Of a stretch of 64,000 nucleotides of DNA, positions 8,309 through 15,933 are shown one piece after another (the first letter of the stretch is position 1; every line of letters starts with the position of its first letter). The translations under genes were made by a program, and so were the position numbers. The notes below the pieces were generated by a model. It searched no databases and was not told the DNA's origin. It saw nothing but the letters and a program-made list of their open reading frames with translations. Source of the DNA: CAKMZU01 sp965248335 (GTDB taxonomy: Bacteria > Pseudomonadota > Gammaproteobacteria > Pseudomonadales > DT-91); the NCBI GenBank assembly GCA_965248335.1, contig CBDFIY010000003.1, forward strand, positions 1,674,001-1,738,000, given 5' to 3'.

Positions 8309-9341
8309 TGCCCCAGAATTAGATTTTCAGTTTCATCGTGCTTATCCTGATTTGGGTTTTAAAGGCCTCATTAAGCAATCCTCATCAGATTTTCAGGTTG
8401 ATGAGGTCCTTGGGTTTGAGCCTGAAGGTAGCGGCGAGCATGTGTTTTTATTCATCAAAAAGGTGGGGATGACGACCGACGAAGTGATTCGAGTACTCGC
8501 AAAAAAATTAAGTCTAAAACCAAGAGATATTGGTTATAGCGGTTTAAAAGATAAAACAGCGGTTACACGACAATGGTTATCAGTACCTTGGCCTATAGTG
8601 AAAGACTTTCCTGAGTTAAAAGAAGACGGTTTTGATATTGAACGGGCAGTCAGGCATACCCGTAAACTTAAGCGAGGAACGCACAAGAAAAACCATTTTA
8701 CCATTAATGTGACGGCACTAAATTTTGATGAGGATGCGTGGCTAGAAAGACTTACGTGTATAACGCTGCAGGGTGTCCCCAACTATTTTGCTGCGCAACG
8801 TTTTGGTTTTGATGGTGCAAATGTTGAAAAAGCCCGCGATTATTTTAAGCGGCCTTACCGGTTGAGCAAGTACAAAAAAGGCTTGTATCTCTCTTCGGTG
8901 AGAAGTTACTTATTTAACCATTACCTCTCTTTGCGCGTAAAAGAGGGTAATTGGTGTACTGCTATTGAGGGCGATAGCTTTAACCTTGAAGGCTCGCACA
9001 GCTTGTTTACCCCTGATGCCTTGATGGAGGATATTCCTCGGCGTATAGAGCAGTTGGATATTCATCCTGTAGGTTTCATGTCTGGAAAAAAGCCTTCATA
9101 CCTTACGGCAAAGGCTTTAGACTATGAGGCCTCCGTTCGGGAGTGTTACCCTGATTTGGTGGCTGGCCTCATACAAGAAAATGCCGAAACAGATCATAGG
9201 CCGCTTCGTATTGTGCCAGAAAATGTAACTTGGGAAAAGGACAGTCCGTCGAGTTATCGATTGTCTTTTACCTTAAATAAAGGCAGTTACGCAACGGCGA
9301 TATTATTAGAGTTAGCGCATGTTAACGGGGCCTTATGGTAG
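8301..9341 (+). CDS. truD: tRNA pseudouridine(13) synthase TruD
   Basis: Converts U13 of tRNA-Glu to pseudouridine. The 346 residues contain the catalytic aspartate motif GYSGLKDKTAVTRQW near residue 74-88 and the NYFAAQRFGFDGAN motif near 158, both diagnostic. Starts inside the end of ispF (8-base overlap). In many gammaproteobacteria surE follows; here pcm starts only seven bases after the stop, with no surE between. Confidence 0.96.
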   Translation: MIDAPELDFQFHRAYPDLGFKGLIKQSSSDFQVDEVLGFEPEGSGEHVFLFIKKVGMTTDEVIRVLAKKLSLKPRDIGYSGLKDKTAVTRQWLSVPWPIVKDFPELKEDGFDIERAVRHTRKLKRGTHKKNHFTINVTALNFDEDAWLERLTCITLQGVPNYFAAQRFGFDGANVEKARDYFKRPYRLSKYKKGLYLSSVRSYLFNHYLSLRVKEGNWCTAIEGDSFNLEGSHSLFTPDALMEDIPRRIEQLDIHPVGFMSGKKPSYLTAKALDYEASVRECYPDLVAGLIQENAETDHRPLRIVPENVTWEKDSPSSYRLSFTLNKGSYATAILLELAHVNGALW

Positions 9342-9348
9342 AGCAGTC

Positions 9349-10011
9349 ATGGTAGCCACATCAAAATTTGAAGGTATAGGGATGACGTCTTTACGTACAA
9401 GACAGCGCCTTATCGATCGACTTAAAGAGCAAGGTATCAAAGACCTTCGGGTTTTAGATGTGATCTTAAATACACCCCGTCACTTATTTGTTGATGAGGC
9501 GTTGGCCCATAAAGCCTACGAAGACACGGCTCTGCCGATTAGCCATCAACAAACCATTTCTCAGCCTTATATTGTCGCTCGTATGACAGAGCTTTTATTA
9601 GATGTAAAGCCAAAATCTATTTATGAGATTGGCACAGGCTCGGGTTATCAGGCTGTAATTCTTGCGCAGCTTTTCGACGAAGTTGTGAGCGTCGAGCGTA
9701 TCAAACCCTTGCTTGATAAAGCAAAACAACGTTGCAGGAAGTTAGGTATTACTAATATCCGCTTCCATTTTGCTGATGGTACTTCGAATGAGGCCGTGGG
9801 TTTGTTTGACGGTATACTTGTGGCAGCAGCGCCGGCACAAGTACCTGATACGTTAATTGAAAGACTCGCTGTTGGCGGGCGTCTCGTCATGCCAGTGGGT
9901 GACAGTGAACATCAAGAGCTGGTTGTTATAGATAAGCATGAATCGGGTATCGAAACTCAAGTCATTTCAAGCGTTAAGTTTGTTCCTTTACTCCCCGGCA
10001 CGATAAAGTAG
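9349..10011 (+). CDS. pcm: Protein-L-isoaspartate O-methyltransferase
   Basis: Uses S-adenosylmethionine to methylate L-isoaspartyl residues in aged proteins, starting their repair. The start is uncertain: ATG 9349 (taken here) and ATG 9382 (MTSLRTRQRLIDRL, closest to the E. coli start) are both possible; a third ATG at 9319 lies inside truD. Conserved motifs: HQQTISQPYIVARMTELL, the SAM loop YEIGTGSGYQAVILAQL near residues 97-113 and a second SAM-binding motif in VSVERIKPL. The C-terminal VKFVPLLPG is typical. It lies between truD and a DUF368 gene, upstream of nlpD-rpoS. Confidence 0.94.
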   Translation: MVATSKFEGIGMTSLRTRQRLIDRLKEQGIKDLRVLDVILNTPRHLFVDEALAHKAYEDTALPISHQQTISQPYIVARMTELLLDVKPKSIYEIGTGSGYQAVILAQLFDEVVSVERIKPLLDKAKQRCRKLGITNIRFHFADGTSNEAVGLFDGILVAAAPAQVPDTLIERLAVGGRLVMPVGDSEHQELVVIDKHESGIETQVISSVKFVPLLPGTIK

Positions 10012-10051
10012 TCCCTCGTTAAATCGTTGATAATAATTCTCAGGTCTTTGT

Positions 10052-10972
10052 ATGCAATTACCACGTTTTCTGTCCGTTTTTTTAAAAGGTATAGCGATGG
10101 GTGCGGCGGATGTCGTTCCTGGTGTGTCGGGTGGTACGATTGCTTTTATCACGGGTATTTATGAAGAGCTACTTGATAGTATCAAAAGGCTAAACATTCA
10201 GGCGTTTAAAACGCTTTTTCAAAAAGGTCCAAAAGCGTTCTGGCAATCGGTCAATGGGAATTTTTTCTTGTGTCTGCTAGGCGGGGTTGCAGTCAGTTTT
10301 TTGTTATTTTCTCGCCTTATACTGCATGTTATGGCTGCTTATCCTCTGCAGGTATGGTCATTCTTCTTTGGGTTGGTCTTGGCATCTACATGGCATCTTT
10401 TTAAAGCGATTGATTCAAGAAAGCCCATTGTATTTATAGGTGTTGTGGCTGGTGCAATCTTTGCCTATGTCGCAAGCTCTCAGATGTCTTTACATCTTGA
10501 TCCGACCCCCATGAATTTTTTCATAGGGGGAGCCATTGCTATTTGTGCCATGATCTTGCCGGGTATTTCTGGGAGTTTTATACTTTTGTTGTTGGGCTTA
10601 TATTTGCCTGTGTTAACAGCGATAAAAAGTTTAGACTTGCCCGTAATTTTCTTGTTTTTTGCTGGTGCAATCACGGGGTTACTTCTATTTGTTCGTGTAC
10701 TTTCTTGGCTTTTACATCAATACAAAACGGCGACCCTGTCTACGCTTTCAGGTTTTTTATTGGGGTCCTTAACCGTACTTTGGCCATGGAAGCGAGTTCT
10801 TGAATATAGGGAGTCCTCCTCGGGGTTGAAGCCCTTGGTGCAGGAAAATATATCACCCATGCAATATACTGAGTTAACACAGCTCGATCCTATGATGGGG
10901 CAATGTGCGGTGATGTTAATTATCGGCTTTGCTTTAATTCTGTGTGTTGAGCAATTTACCAAGAAGCGATAA
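10052..10972 (+). CDS. DUF368 membrane protein, PopT-like undecaprenyl-phosphate translocase
   Basis: A 306-residue polytopic inner-membrane protein of the DUF368 family. The family hallmark is visible at the N-terminus, GIAMGAADVVPGVSGGTIAFITGIYE, and repeated in the second half as AICAMILPGISGSFILLLLGLY, the inverted-repeat pattern of this fold; about eight hydrophobic segments follow. DUF368 proteins (PopT) have been linked, with DedA proteins, to returning undecaprenyl phosphate across the membrane for envelope synthesis; the role here is by family only. Unusually, it lies between pcm and nlpD, next to rpoS. Confidence 0.85.
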   Translation: MQLPRFLSVFLKGIAMGAADVVPGVSGGTIAFITGIYEELLDSIKRLNIQAFKTLFQKGPKAFWQSVNGNFFLCLLGGVAVSFLLFSRLILHVMAAYPLQVWSFFFGLVLASTWHLFKAIDSRKPIVFIGVVAGAIFAYVASSQMSLHLDPTPMNFFIGGAIAICAMILPGISGSFILLLLGLYLPVLTAIKSLDLPVIFLFFAGAITGLLLFVRVLSWLLHQYKTATLSTLSGFLLGSLTVLWPWKRVLEYRESSSGLKPLVQENISPMQYTELTQLDPMMGQCAVMLIIGFALILCVEQFTKKR

Positions 10973-10983
10973 GCAGTGAGTTG

Positions 10984-11880
10984 ATGATTTTTTTCAAGGG
11001 ATATTTTATGGTTGGCGTATGGCTGCTCTTTGTGAGTGGCTGTGCAATGCAGCCTAGCAAAACCAAGGATGGTAGCTTCTTTGGTTCTGATGTTGGGCAG
11101 TCGTATTTGGTAAAAAAAGGGGATACTCTTTATTCTGTTGCTAGAGTATACCGAATTAAACCTCAACAACTTGCTGCGAATAATGGCATAGCGCCGCCTT
11201 ACATTATTTATGCTGGTCAGTCTCTTTCTATTAGCGGAGACGCCGCACTGCTGTCATCATCTGTGCCAGATCCTGATGAGAGAGCATTTTTCAAGATTAT
11301 TCAAGAGAAAGGTATAAAAACCTCGGTTGTTAAAGAGAGGGTTGCTCTAGTCGAGCCCTTGCGTCGAACGAGAAGATCGCCCATTAAATCAGCGTCAGGA
11401 AAAAAATTGTGCTCTTCATTAAATTGTCATAAAAGTGAAAAAAAAGCTCGCTTTGTTAAAAAAACTAGCGTAAAACAAATAGGTAATGAAGGGGTTTCGT
11501 TTAATTATAAAGATTCCGGATGGATCTATCCTGTTAAAGGTAAAGTGATTAAACCATTCTCTTCAGTAGGCAAGCTTAGTAAAGGGATTGATTTTGCTGC
11601 CAAAACTGGTTCTAAAGTAATCAGTAGCCGCTCAGGAAAGGTTGTGTATGCAGGAAGTCGATTAAAAGGGTACGGCAACTTAATTATCATTAAACATGAT
11701 GAGACGTATTTAAGTGCTTACGCACATAATCGAAGCATACTTGTTCGTGAGGGCGAAATAATCAGGCAAGGGCAAAAGATCGCAGAAGTCGGTTCTACCG
11801 GCACCTACGAATCAAAACTGCACTTTCAGATTAGACGATTTGGTAAGCCAATAAACCCTTTGAAGCTGTTAAAACAATAA
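10984..11880 (+). CDS. nlpD: NlpD-type LysM/M23 lipoprotein
   Basis: Outer-membrane lipoprotein that activates the amidase AmiC during daughter-cell separation. A short hydrophobic leader ends in the lipobox VSGC (Cys near residue 20); ATG 11008 with an AAGGGA ribosome site is an alternative start but leaves a very short leader without positive charge. A LysM domain (YLVKKGDTLYSVARVYRI) covers about residues 37-82. The C-terminal LytM/M23 domain (from about 180, WIYPVKGKVIKPF to LHFQIRRFGKPINPL) lacks the zinc-binding His of active peptidases at GIDFAA, as in other NlpD regulators. It is directly upstream of rpoS, and the rpoS promoter usually lies within nlpD. Confidence 0.92.
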   Translation: MIFFKGYFMVGVWLLFVSGCAMQPSKTKDGSFFGSDVGQSYLVKKGDTLYSVARVYRIKPQQLAANNGIAPPYIIYAGQSLSISGDAALLSSSVPDPDERAFFKIIQEKGIKTSVVKERVALVEPLRRTRRSPIKSASGKKLCSSLNCHKSEKKARFVKKTSVKQIGNEGVSFNYKDSGWIYPVKGKVIKPFSSVGKLSKGIDFAAKTGSKVISSRSGKVVYAGSRLKGYGNLIIIKHDETYLSAYAHNRSILVREGEIIRQGQKIAEVGSTGTYESKLHFQIRRFGKPINPLKLLKQ

Positions 11881-11926
11881 AAACTGTTAACAGTTAGTGA
11901 ATGGATAACACGCAAAGGTGATGATG

Positions 11927-12958
11927 ATGAGGGATTTATCAAGCAGCACTTCAACCGATAAACCTATCGGTAAAGTAGAATTTCCAATAGATGATGTCGA
12001 TGATACAGTTTCATTGAGTGAGACTGAAAGCGATACTCAGCCCCGAGAAAAACCCAATGGCAAGAAGAGCCCGGTAAGTTATTCGACTTATGGCAATAGC
12101 CGGCTTGAAGGTAAGCCTAAGCAATTGGATGCGACACAAATTTATTTAAACGAAATTGGCTTTTCTCCACTGTTGACGCCACAGGAGGAAGTGCTTTATT
12201 CACGTAAATCTATTAGAGGTGAAGAAGCCGGTCGTAAGCGCATGATTGAGAGCAACCTGCGTTTAGTGGTTAAAATATCTAGGCGATACATCAATCGTGG
12301 TTTAACGCTCCTCGACCTTATCGAAGAGGGCAATCTTGGCCTTATTCGAGGCGTTGAAAAATTTGATCCAGAGCGAGGCTATCGATTTTCAACTTATGCT
12401 ACTTGGTGGATTCGACAAACTATCGAACGTGCAATTATGAATCAAACACGTACGATACGCCTACCGATTCATGTGGTTAAAGAACTCAATGTTTACCTCA
12501 GGGCGGCGCGTGAACTTACGCAAAAGCTTGATCACGAGCCGACATCGGATGAAATCGCAGAAATGCTCGACAAGCCGATGAAAGATGTTAAGCGTATGCT
12601 TGGCTTAAACGAAAGAGTGTCATCAGTTGATGTGCCGCTTGGTAATAACTCTGAAAAAACAGTGCTTGACACCATACCCGATACTTATGAATCGGATCCG
12701 TCGCAGTTGCTTCAGAATGAGGATATGCAAAACAGCTTGACGCACTGGCTAAAAGAGCTGTCAGAAAAGCAGCGAGAAGTGATCTCCAGACGCTTTGGTT
12801 TACTTGGACATGAGGCCAGCACGCTTGAAGAAGTGGGTAGAGAAATTGGATTAACACGAGAGCGTGTGAGACAAATTCAGGTAGAGGCGCTTAAGCGGAT
12901 GCGTGATATTCTCGAAAAAGAAGGGTTGTCGAGCGAGTCAATTTTCGGAAAGCTTTAA
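11927..12958 (+). CDS. rpoS: RNA polymerase sigma factor RpoS
   Basis: Stationary-phase and general-stress sigma factor. Region 1.2 (DATQIYLNEIGFSPLL), region 2 (NLRLVVKISRRYINRGL, then GLIRGVEKFDPERGYRFSTYATWWIRQTI), region 3 and the region 4 helix-turn-helix (TLEEVGREIGLTRERVRQIQ) are all intact. Four start codons stand in a row (GTG 11918, ATG 11921, 11924, 11927); 11927 best fits the AAAGG site at 11914-11918. The acidic N-terminal extension of about 60 residues is typical of RpoS. Located after nlpD as expected; a terminator follows. Confidence 0.96.
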   Translation: MRDLSSSTSTDKPIGKVEFPIDDVDDTVSLSETESDTQPREKPNGKKSPVSYSTYGNSRLEGKPKQLDATQIYLNEIGFSPLLTPQEEVLYSRKSIRGEEAGRKRMIESNLRLVVKISRRYINRGLTLLDLIEEGNLGLIRGVEKFDPERGYRFSTYATWWIRQTIERAIMNQTRTIRLPIHVVKELNVYLRAARELTQKLDHEPTSDEIAEMLDKPMKDVKRMLGLNERVSSVDVPLGNNSEKTVLDTIPDTYESDPSQLLQNEDMQNSLTHWLKELSEKQREVISRRFGLLGHEASTLEEVGREIGLTRERVRQIQVEALKRMRDILEKEGLSSESIFGKL

Positions 12959-13003
12959 ACGACCCAATATTATCGATTTTATAGTCAGTCGTTTCATCAT
13001 TAT

Positions 13004-13027
13004 ACCCATGTTTTACATGGGTTTTTT
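13004..13027 (+). terminator. Rho-independent terminator after rpoS
   Basis: Stem CCCATG/CATGGG with a five-base TTTTA loop and a run of six T residues. The minus-strand gene that follows ends 19 bases further on, so this hairpin separates convergent genes. Confidence 0.88.
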
Positions 13028-13045
13028 GTGCTTTGCTGTTTTTGC

Positions 13046-13813
13046 TTAGTTGTTTGTTTTCAAGGCGACAATATCAGGGTGAAAAGCCAGAAGCGCAGCA
13101 GTAACGGCTACATTTAATGATTCAACATCATTATTCATTGGGATATGTACGCACTCGTGACATTGGCGTAACGTATTATGAGATAGCCCTTTTGATTCAT
13201 TACCCACAATGAACAAACGTGGTTTGGTCATGTCAATATTGTAGAGTGTACTTGAGGAGCCTAGTGCTAGTCCTGTGATTGTATGTGTTTTGGAGAGGGC
13301 TTCCATGGCGGTATCTGTATTGCTCACACGTACAATGGGTGCTTTAAATAAAGTCCCTGCGCTGGCTTTAATGACAAGAGGCCCTAATTCCGCACAGCCT
13401 TTCTCAGGGATCAATACGGCATCTAAAAACCCCGCTGCCACATTGCGTATGATCATGCCAACGTTTTGCGGGTTGGTCACGTTGTCGAGCAGTAAAAGAT
13501 GTTTGAGTGAGTGTTGTTGTACTTGCTCGAGGTTTATGCTGTTTTCAAGCATGATATCGAGTGCAATTCCTTGGTCTTGTTTTGCATTTTTTGAAATGTG
13601 AGATAACGATTTTCTGTCATGGTAAGCAACGTCAATCACTTTTTCTTCTGCGAGTGATAGGCACTGATTGATGAAGTCAGATTGCTTATTTGACGAGGCT
13701 AGGTGTAATTTATAGCTTTTTATATCGGGATTGGTTAATGCCTCCAAAACGGGATTTCTGCCATAAATGGTTAGCATTTTGCGGAAAAAATCTTTTTTAT
13801 TTTGGTAATTCAT
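13046..13813 (-). CDS. TrmH/SpoU-family RNA 2'-O-methyltransferase (RlmB-like)
   Basis: A SPOUT-fold enzyme that methylates ribose 2'-OH in rRNA or tRNA. An N-terminal RNA-binding substrate domain (LTIYGRNPVLEAL) precedes the three knot motifs: LDNVTNPQNVGMIIRN, LFIVGNESKGLS and IPMNNDVESLNVAVTAALL. RlmB (23S G2251) is the nearest known type, but motif 3 and the weak substrate domain do not fix the target. The start is ambiguous: ATG codons exist at 13858, 13813 and 13777; 13813 (MNYQNKKDFFRK) is chosen because many relatives carry a similar short leader before LTIYGR. It lies alone, convergent with rpoS. Confidence 0.85.
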   Translation of the reverse strand: MNYQNKKDFFRKMLTIYGRNPVLEALTNPDIKSYKLHLASSNKQSDFINQCLSLAEEKVIDVAYHDRKSLSHISKNAKQDQGIALDIMLENSINLEQVQQHSLKHLLLLDNVTNPQNVGMIIRNVAAGFLDAVLIPEKGCAELGPLVIKASAGTLFKAPIVRVSNTDTAMEALSKTHTITGLALGSSSTLYNIDMTKPRLFIVGNESKGLSHNTLRQCHECVHIPMNNDVESLNVAVTAALLAFHPDIVALKTNN

Positions 13814-13940
13814 AAGGCAATTATTGGTCATGCGGTAAAAGGTGCGGAAGAATAGCATTTTAGACGCGCAATGAGAAAAGCAATTGATGTTTTTTAAGGC
13901 GAATGTCGTACGTTTTTTGTATGGCTACGGTAAAAAAACA

Positions 13941-13950
13941 GTGAGTCAGT
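13941..13950 (+). repeat. Left 10-bp target-site duplication of the DUF4338-transposase element
   Basis: GTGAGTCAGT lies immediately before the left terminal repeat and is repeated exactly at 15866-15875 after the right one. A 10-bp duplication fits the 8-10 bp reported for ISAs1-family elements. Confidence 0.93.
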
Positions 13951-13968
13951 CACGGCGAATTTTCCCTA
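13951..13968 (+). repeat. Left terminal inverted repeat of the ISAs1-like element
   Basis: Eighteen bases beginning CACGGCGAAT. They match the reverse complement of 15848-15865 at about 15 of 18 positions, with the outermost ten identical. Confidence 0.9.
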
Positions 13969-14057
13969 GTTAATTTTCCTTGTAAAAACAAAAACATAAC
14001 CCTATCAACTGGACAAAAGCAATTTGTTCTGTAAAATGCCATACCTCAAACAGACAA

Positions 14058-15125
14058 ATGAGAAGTGGCTTGCGGCACTCCCGATTAAAGGTTAGACCCG
14101 TAGATGCAGCGGAAGAGCAGCTATTTCAAGACCTCATGCAAGCTCATCACTACCTTGGGGCACTACGGAAAATTGGTAATACAATCTGGTATTTCGCCAT
14201 AATTGATGATCAGCCTGTCGCATTGCTCAGTTTTTCTGCAGCTGCACTGAAGTGCGCAGACAGGGATCAGTGGATTGGCTGGAGCTATAGGCATCAATAC
14301 GACAGGCTAAATTTAATAGCCAATAATTCACGTTTTCTGATATTGCCTGGCTGCCACGCTAAAAACCGAGCATCACAAATCCTTTCCTTATGCCGACGAA
14401 GAATTCAAAAAGATTGGATTGAACGCTTTTCTTACCCTTTGTTATTACTCGAAACTTTTGTTGATCCAGAACGCTACCACGGCACGATCTACCGCGCATC
14501 AAATTGGGTGCTTGTTGGCAAAACCAAAGGCTATAGCCGGACAAGAAATCATTACAGCAAACAGTCAGAATCCCAGAAATTAATTTTTCTTCAACCCTTG
14601 CAGAATAATGCAAAAACCATACTTTCCAGCCCCCTTATCGACGAACACTATCAAACAGGAAAAATAAGAAGAATGAAACTCACTGCAGATCAAATGCTAT
14701 CTTTGTATGACGCGTTTAAGGGTGTTGATGATAGCCGCAGAGCACAAGGAAAAAAACATAAAATGCCTAACATATTATCTTTATCTGTAGCGGCAGTTCT
14801 TTGTGGCATGATTGGATATAAAGATATTTCCATCTGGGTTCAGTCACTAGGGCAAAAAGCGCGTAGCCGCTTTAAATGTAGAAAACGCAATGGCATCTAT
14901 GAGGTTCCAAGCCGGACGGTTATTCGAAACGCACTAATTAATATTAAACCAGAGCAACTTGATCAGGCTCTGAATGCGTGGAACGAACAATATGCATCCA
15001 TCGACGAAAGCCTTGCGATTGATGGGAAAACAATGTGCGGAGCCATTAATGAAAAAGGTTTTCAGACACATATAATGAGCGCTATTGGTCATAAAAGTGG
15101 GCGTTGTTACACTCAAAAAAAGTAG
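14058..15125 (+). CDS. DUF4338 (DruA-like) domain fused to the N-terminal half of an ISAs1-type transposase
   Basis: Residues about 10-165 match DUF4338, the domain of DruA of Druantia anti-phage systems: DLMQAHHYLG, FSAAALKCADRDQWIGW, ANNSRFLILPG, ETFVDPERYHGTIYRASNW. The last segment looks like the acetyl-CoA-binding half of a GNAT fold, which is my inference. After a linker, residues about 205-355 are the associated N-terminal and first catalytic region of an ISAs1-family DDE transposase (DDSRRAQGKKHKMPNILSL, then AIDGKTM with D322). The frame stops at TAG 15123-15125, directly after a slippery A_AAA_AAG, and continues in the -1 frame as the next entry. The start ATG lies 107 bases inside the left end. 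Catalytic domain completion requires the second frame. Confidence 0.88.
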   Translation: MRSGLRHSRLKVRPVDAAEEQLFQDLMQAHHYLGALRKIGNTIWYFAIIDDQPVALLSFSAAALKCADRDQWIGWSYRHQYDRLNLIANNSRFLILPGCHAKNRASQILSLCRRRIQKDWIERFSYPLLLLETFVDPERYHGTIYRASNWVLVGKTKGYSRTRNHYSKQSESQKLIFLQPLQNNAKTILSSPLIDEHYQTGKIRRMKLTADQMLSLYDAFKGVDDSRRAQGKKHKMPNILSLSVAAVLCGMIGYKDISIWVQSLGQKARSRFKCRKRNGIYEVPSRTVIRNALINIKPEQLDQALNAWNEQYASIDESLAIDGKTMCGAINEKGFQTHIMSAIGHKSGRCYTQKK

Positions 15126-15850
15126 GTGTCTTGGCAGTGGATGGTAGCGATGAAGAAAAACAAACAAATGAAATAAAAGTAGCTGCACCAATGCTGGACA
15201 GCATCAACATTAAAGGGAAAACAATCACTGCAGATGCACTACTTACACAAAGAGAATTTGCTACTTACATTGTAGGTAAGCGCGAAGCAAATTATCATTT
15301 AACTGTAAAAGGTAATCAAAAAAATCTTCTAGGAGATATTAAATTACATTTCAAAAATATAAAGAAAGAAGCAGATTATATTAAAACGGGTAAAGGAGAG
15401 CATGGCCGGATAGAAACGCGAAAAATATGGACCACAACAGAGCTAAATGACTATCTTGATTTTCCGTATGTTCGTCAGGTTTTTATGATTGAGCGTGAAA
15501 GTGTTGAGAAGAAAACGGGCAAGAAAAGCCATGAGATTGTTTATGGTGTTACTAGCATACCAAAGGAAGATGCTAATGCGGAGCGAGTGCTTGAAGATAA
15601 TAGAGGGCATTGGTCTATAGAAAGCTGTCATTATATGATCGACTGGAATTACGATGAGGATCGTAGTCAGATTCGTACCCTGTTTGGCCCTGAAAATATA
15701 ACCCGTCTACGACGCTTTGCTATTGGTCTACTTAAAAGCCGAAAAAGTACAGAAACCATACCCGAAATGATGAAAAAATTAATGTTAAATGTAAGAAGCG
15801 TGTTTGATTATTTGAAAATGACTAAGAATTCAATGGCGACCATGAGTTAG
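15104..15850 (+). CDS. ISAs1-type DDE transposase, C-terminal half (-1 frame)
   Basis: Continuation of the fusion transposase. The real coding part begins around 15116, where the -1 frame reads KKVGVLAVDGSDEEKQTNEI; the apparent start before that is not a genuine initiation site. It carries the second catalytic Asp in KTITADALLTQ and the Glu in NRGHWSIESCHYMIDW, with the expected RNase-H-fold spacing, and ends RRFAIGLLKS plus a tail 15 bases from the element's right end. All three DDE residues are present only if the two frames are joined. Either programmed -1 frameshifting or a one-base change in a run of seven A explains the split; I favour frameshifting because the heptamer is a known strong slip site. 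Confidence 0.85.
   Translation: MLHSKKVGVLAVDGSDEEKQTNEIKVAAPMLDSINIKGKTITADALLTQREFATYIVGKREANYHLTVKGNQKNLLGDIKLHFKNIKKEADYIKTGKGEHGRIETRKIWTTTELNDYLDFPYVRQVFMIERESVEKKTGKKSHEIVYGVTSIPKEDANAERVLEDNRGHWSIESCHYMIDWNYDEDRSQIRTLFGPENITRLRRFAIGLLKSRKSTETIPEMMKKLMLNVRSVFDYLKMTKNSMATMS
15116..15122 (+). promoter_or_regulatory. Slippery heptamer A_AAA_AAG for -1 frameshifting
   Basis: In the 0 frame the codons are CAA AAA AAG followed at once by TAG. A tandem slip to the -1 frame at A_AAA_AAG is the type used in dnaX and in IS911-like elements, and leads exactly into the open -1 frame. No strong downstream stem-loop or upstream Shine-Dalgarno-like stimulator stands out. Confidence 0.6.
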
Positions 15851-15865
15851 CGTAGATTCGCCGTG
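15848..15865 (-). repeat. Right terminal inverted repeat of the ISAs1-like element
   Basis: Ends ATTCGCCGTG, the exact inverse of the first ten bases of the element; the transposase stop codon TAG (15848-15850) falls at the inner edge of this repeat. Confidence 0.9.
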
Positions 15866-15875
15866 GTGAGTCAGT
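15866..15875 (+). repeat. Right 10-bp target-site duplication
   Basis: GTGAGTCAGT, identical to 13941-13950. Before insertion the two copies were one, so the uninterrupted intergenic sequence can be rebuilt without ambiguity. Confidence 0.93.
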
Positions 15876-15933
15876 ACTTTTCTCTTGATTTCTAGTTCAC
15901 ATTATGAAAAATAGAGCCCCATTGGAGGTGAAT

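Larger units (their letters stand above)
13951..15865 (+). mobile_element. Complete ISAs1-like insertion sequence with DUF4338 (DruA-like) fusion transposase
   Basis: A 1,915-bp element with clear ends. The left end reads CACGGCGAATTTTCCCTA and the right end is its imperfect inverted copy (first 10 bases perfect, about 15 of 18 overall). Perfect 10-bp direct repeats flank it, so the insertion is recent. It carries two overlapping reading frames (14058-15125 and 15104-15850) that would give one protein of about 597 residues by -1 frameshifting at A_AAA_AAG. It sits between the RNA methyltransferase gene and a Bax-like gene and breaks no coding sequence that I can see. Confidence 0.93.

Noticed and set aside
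10543..10803. 86-codon plus-strand frame inside the DUF368 gene
   Set aside because: An out-of-frame shadow of a long, clearly coding membrane protein.
14058..15850. A Druantia defence operon
   Set aside because: Only the DUF4338 domain is present, inside a complete insertion sequence; no druB-E helicase-type genes are nearby.
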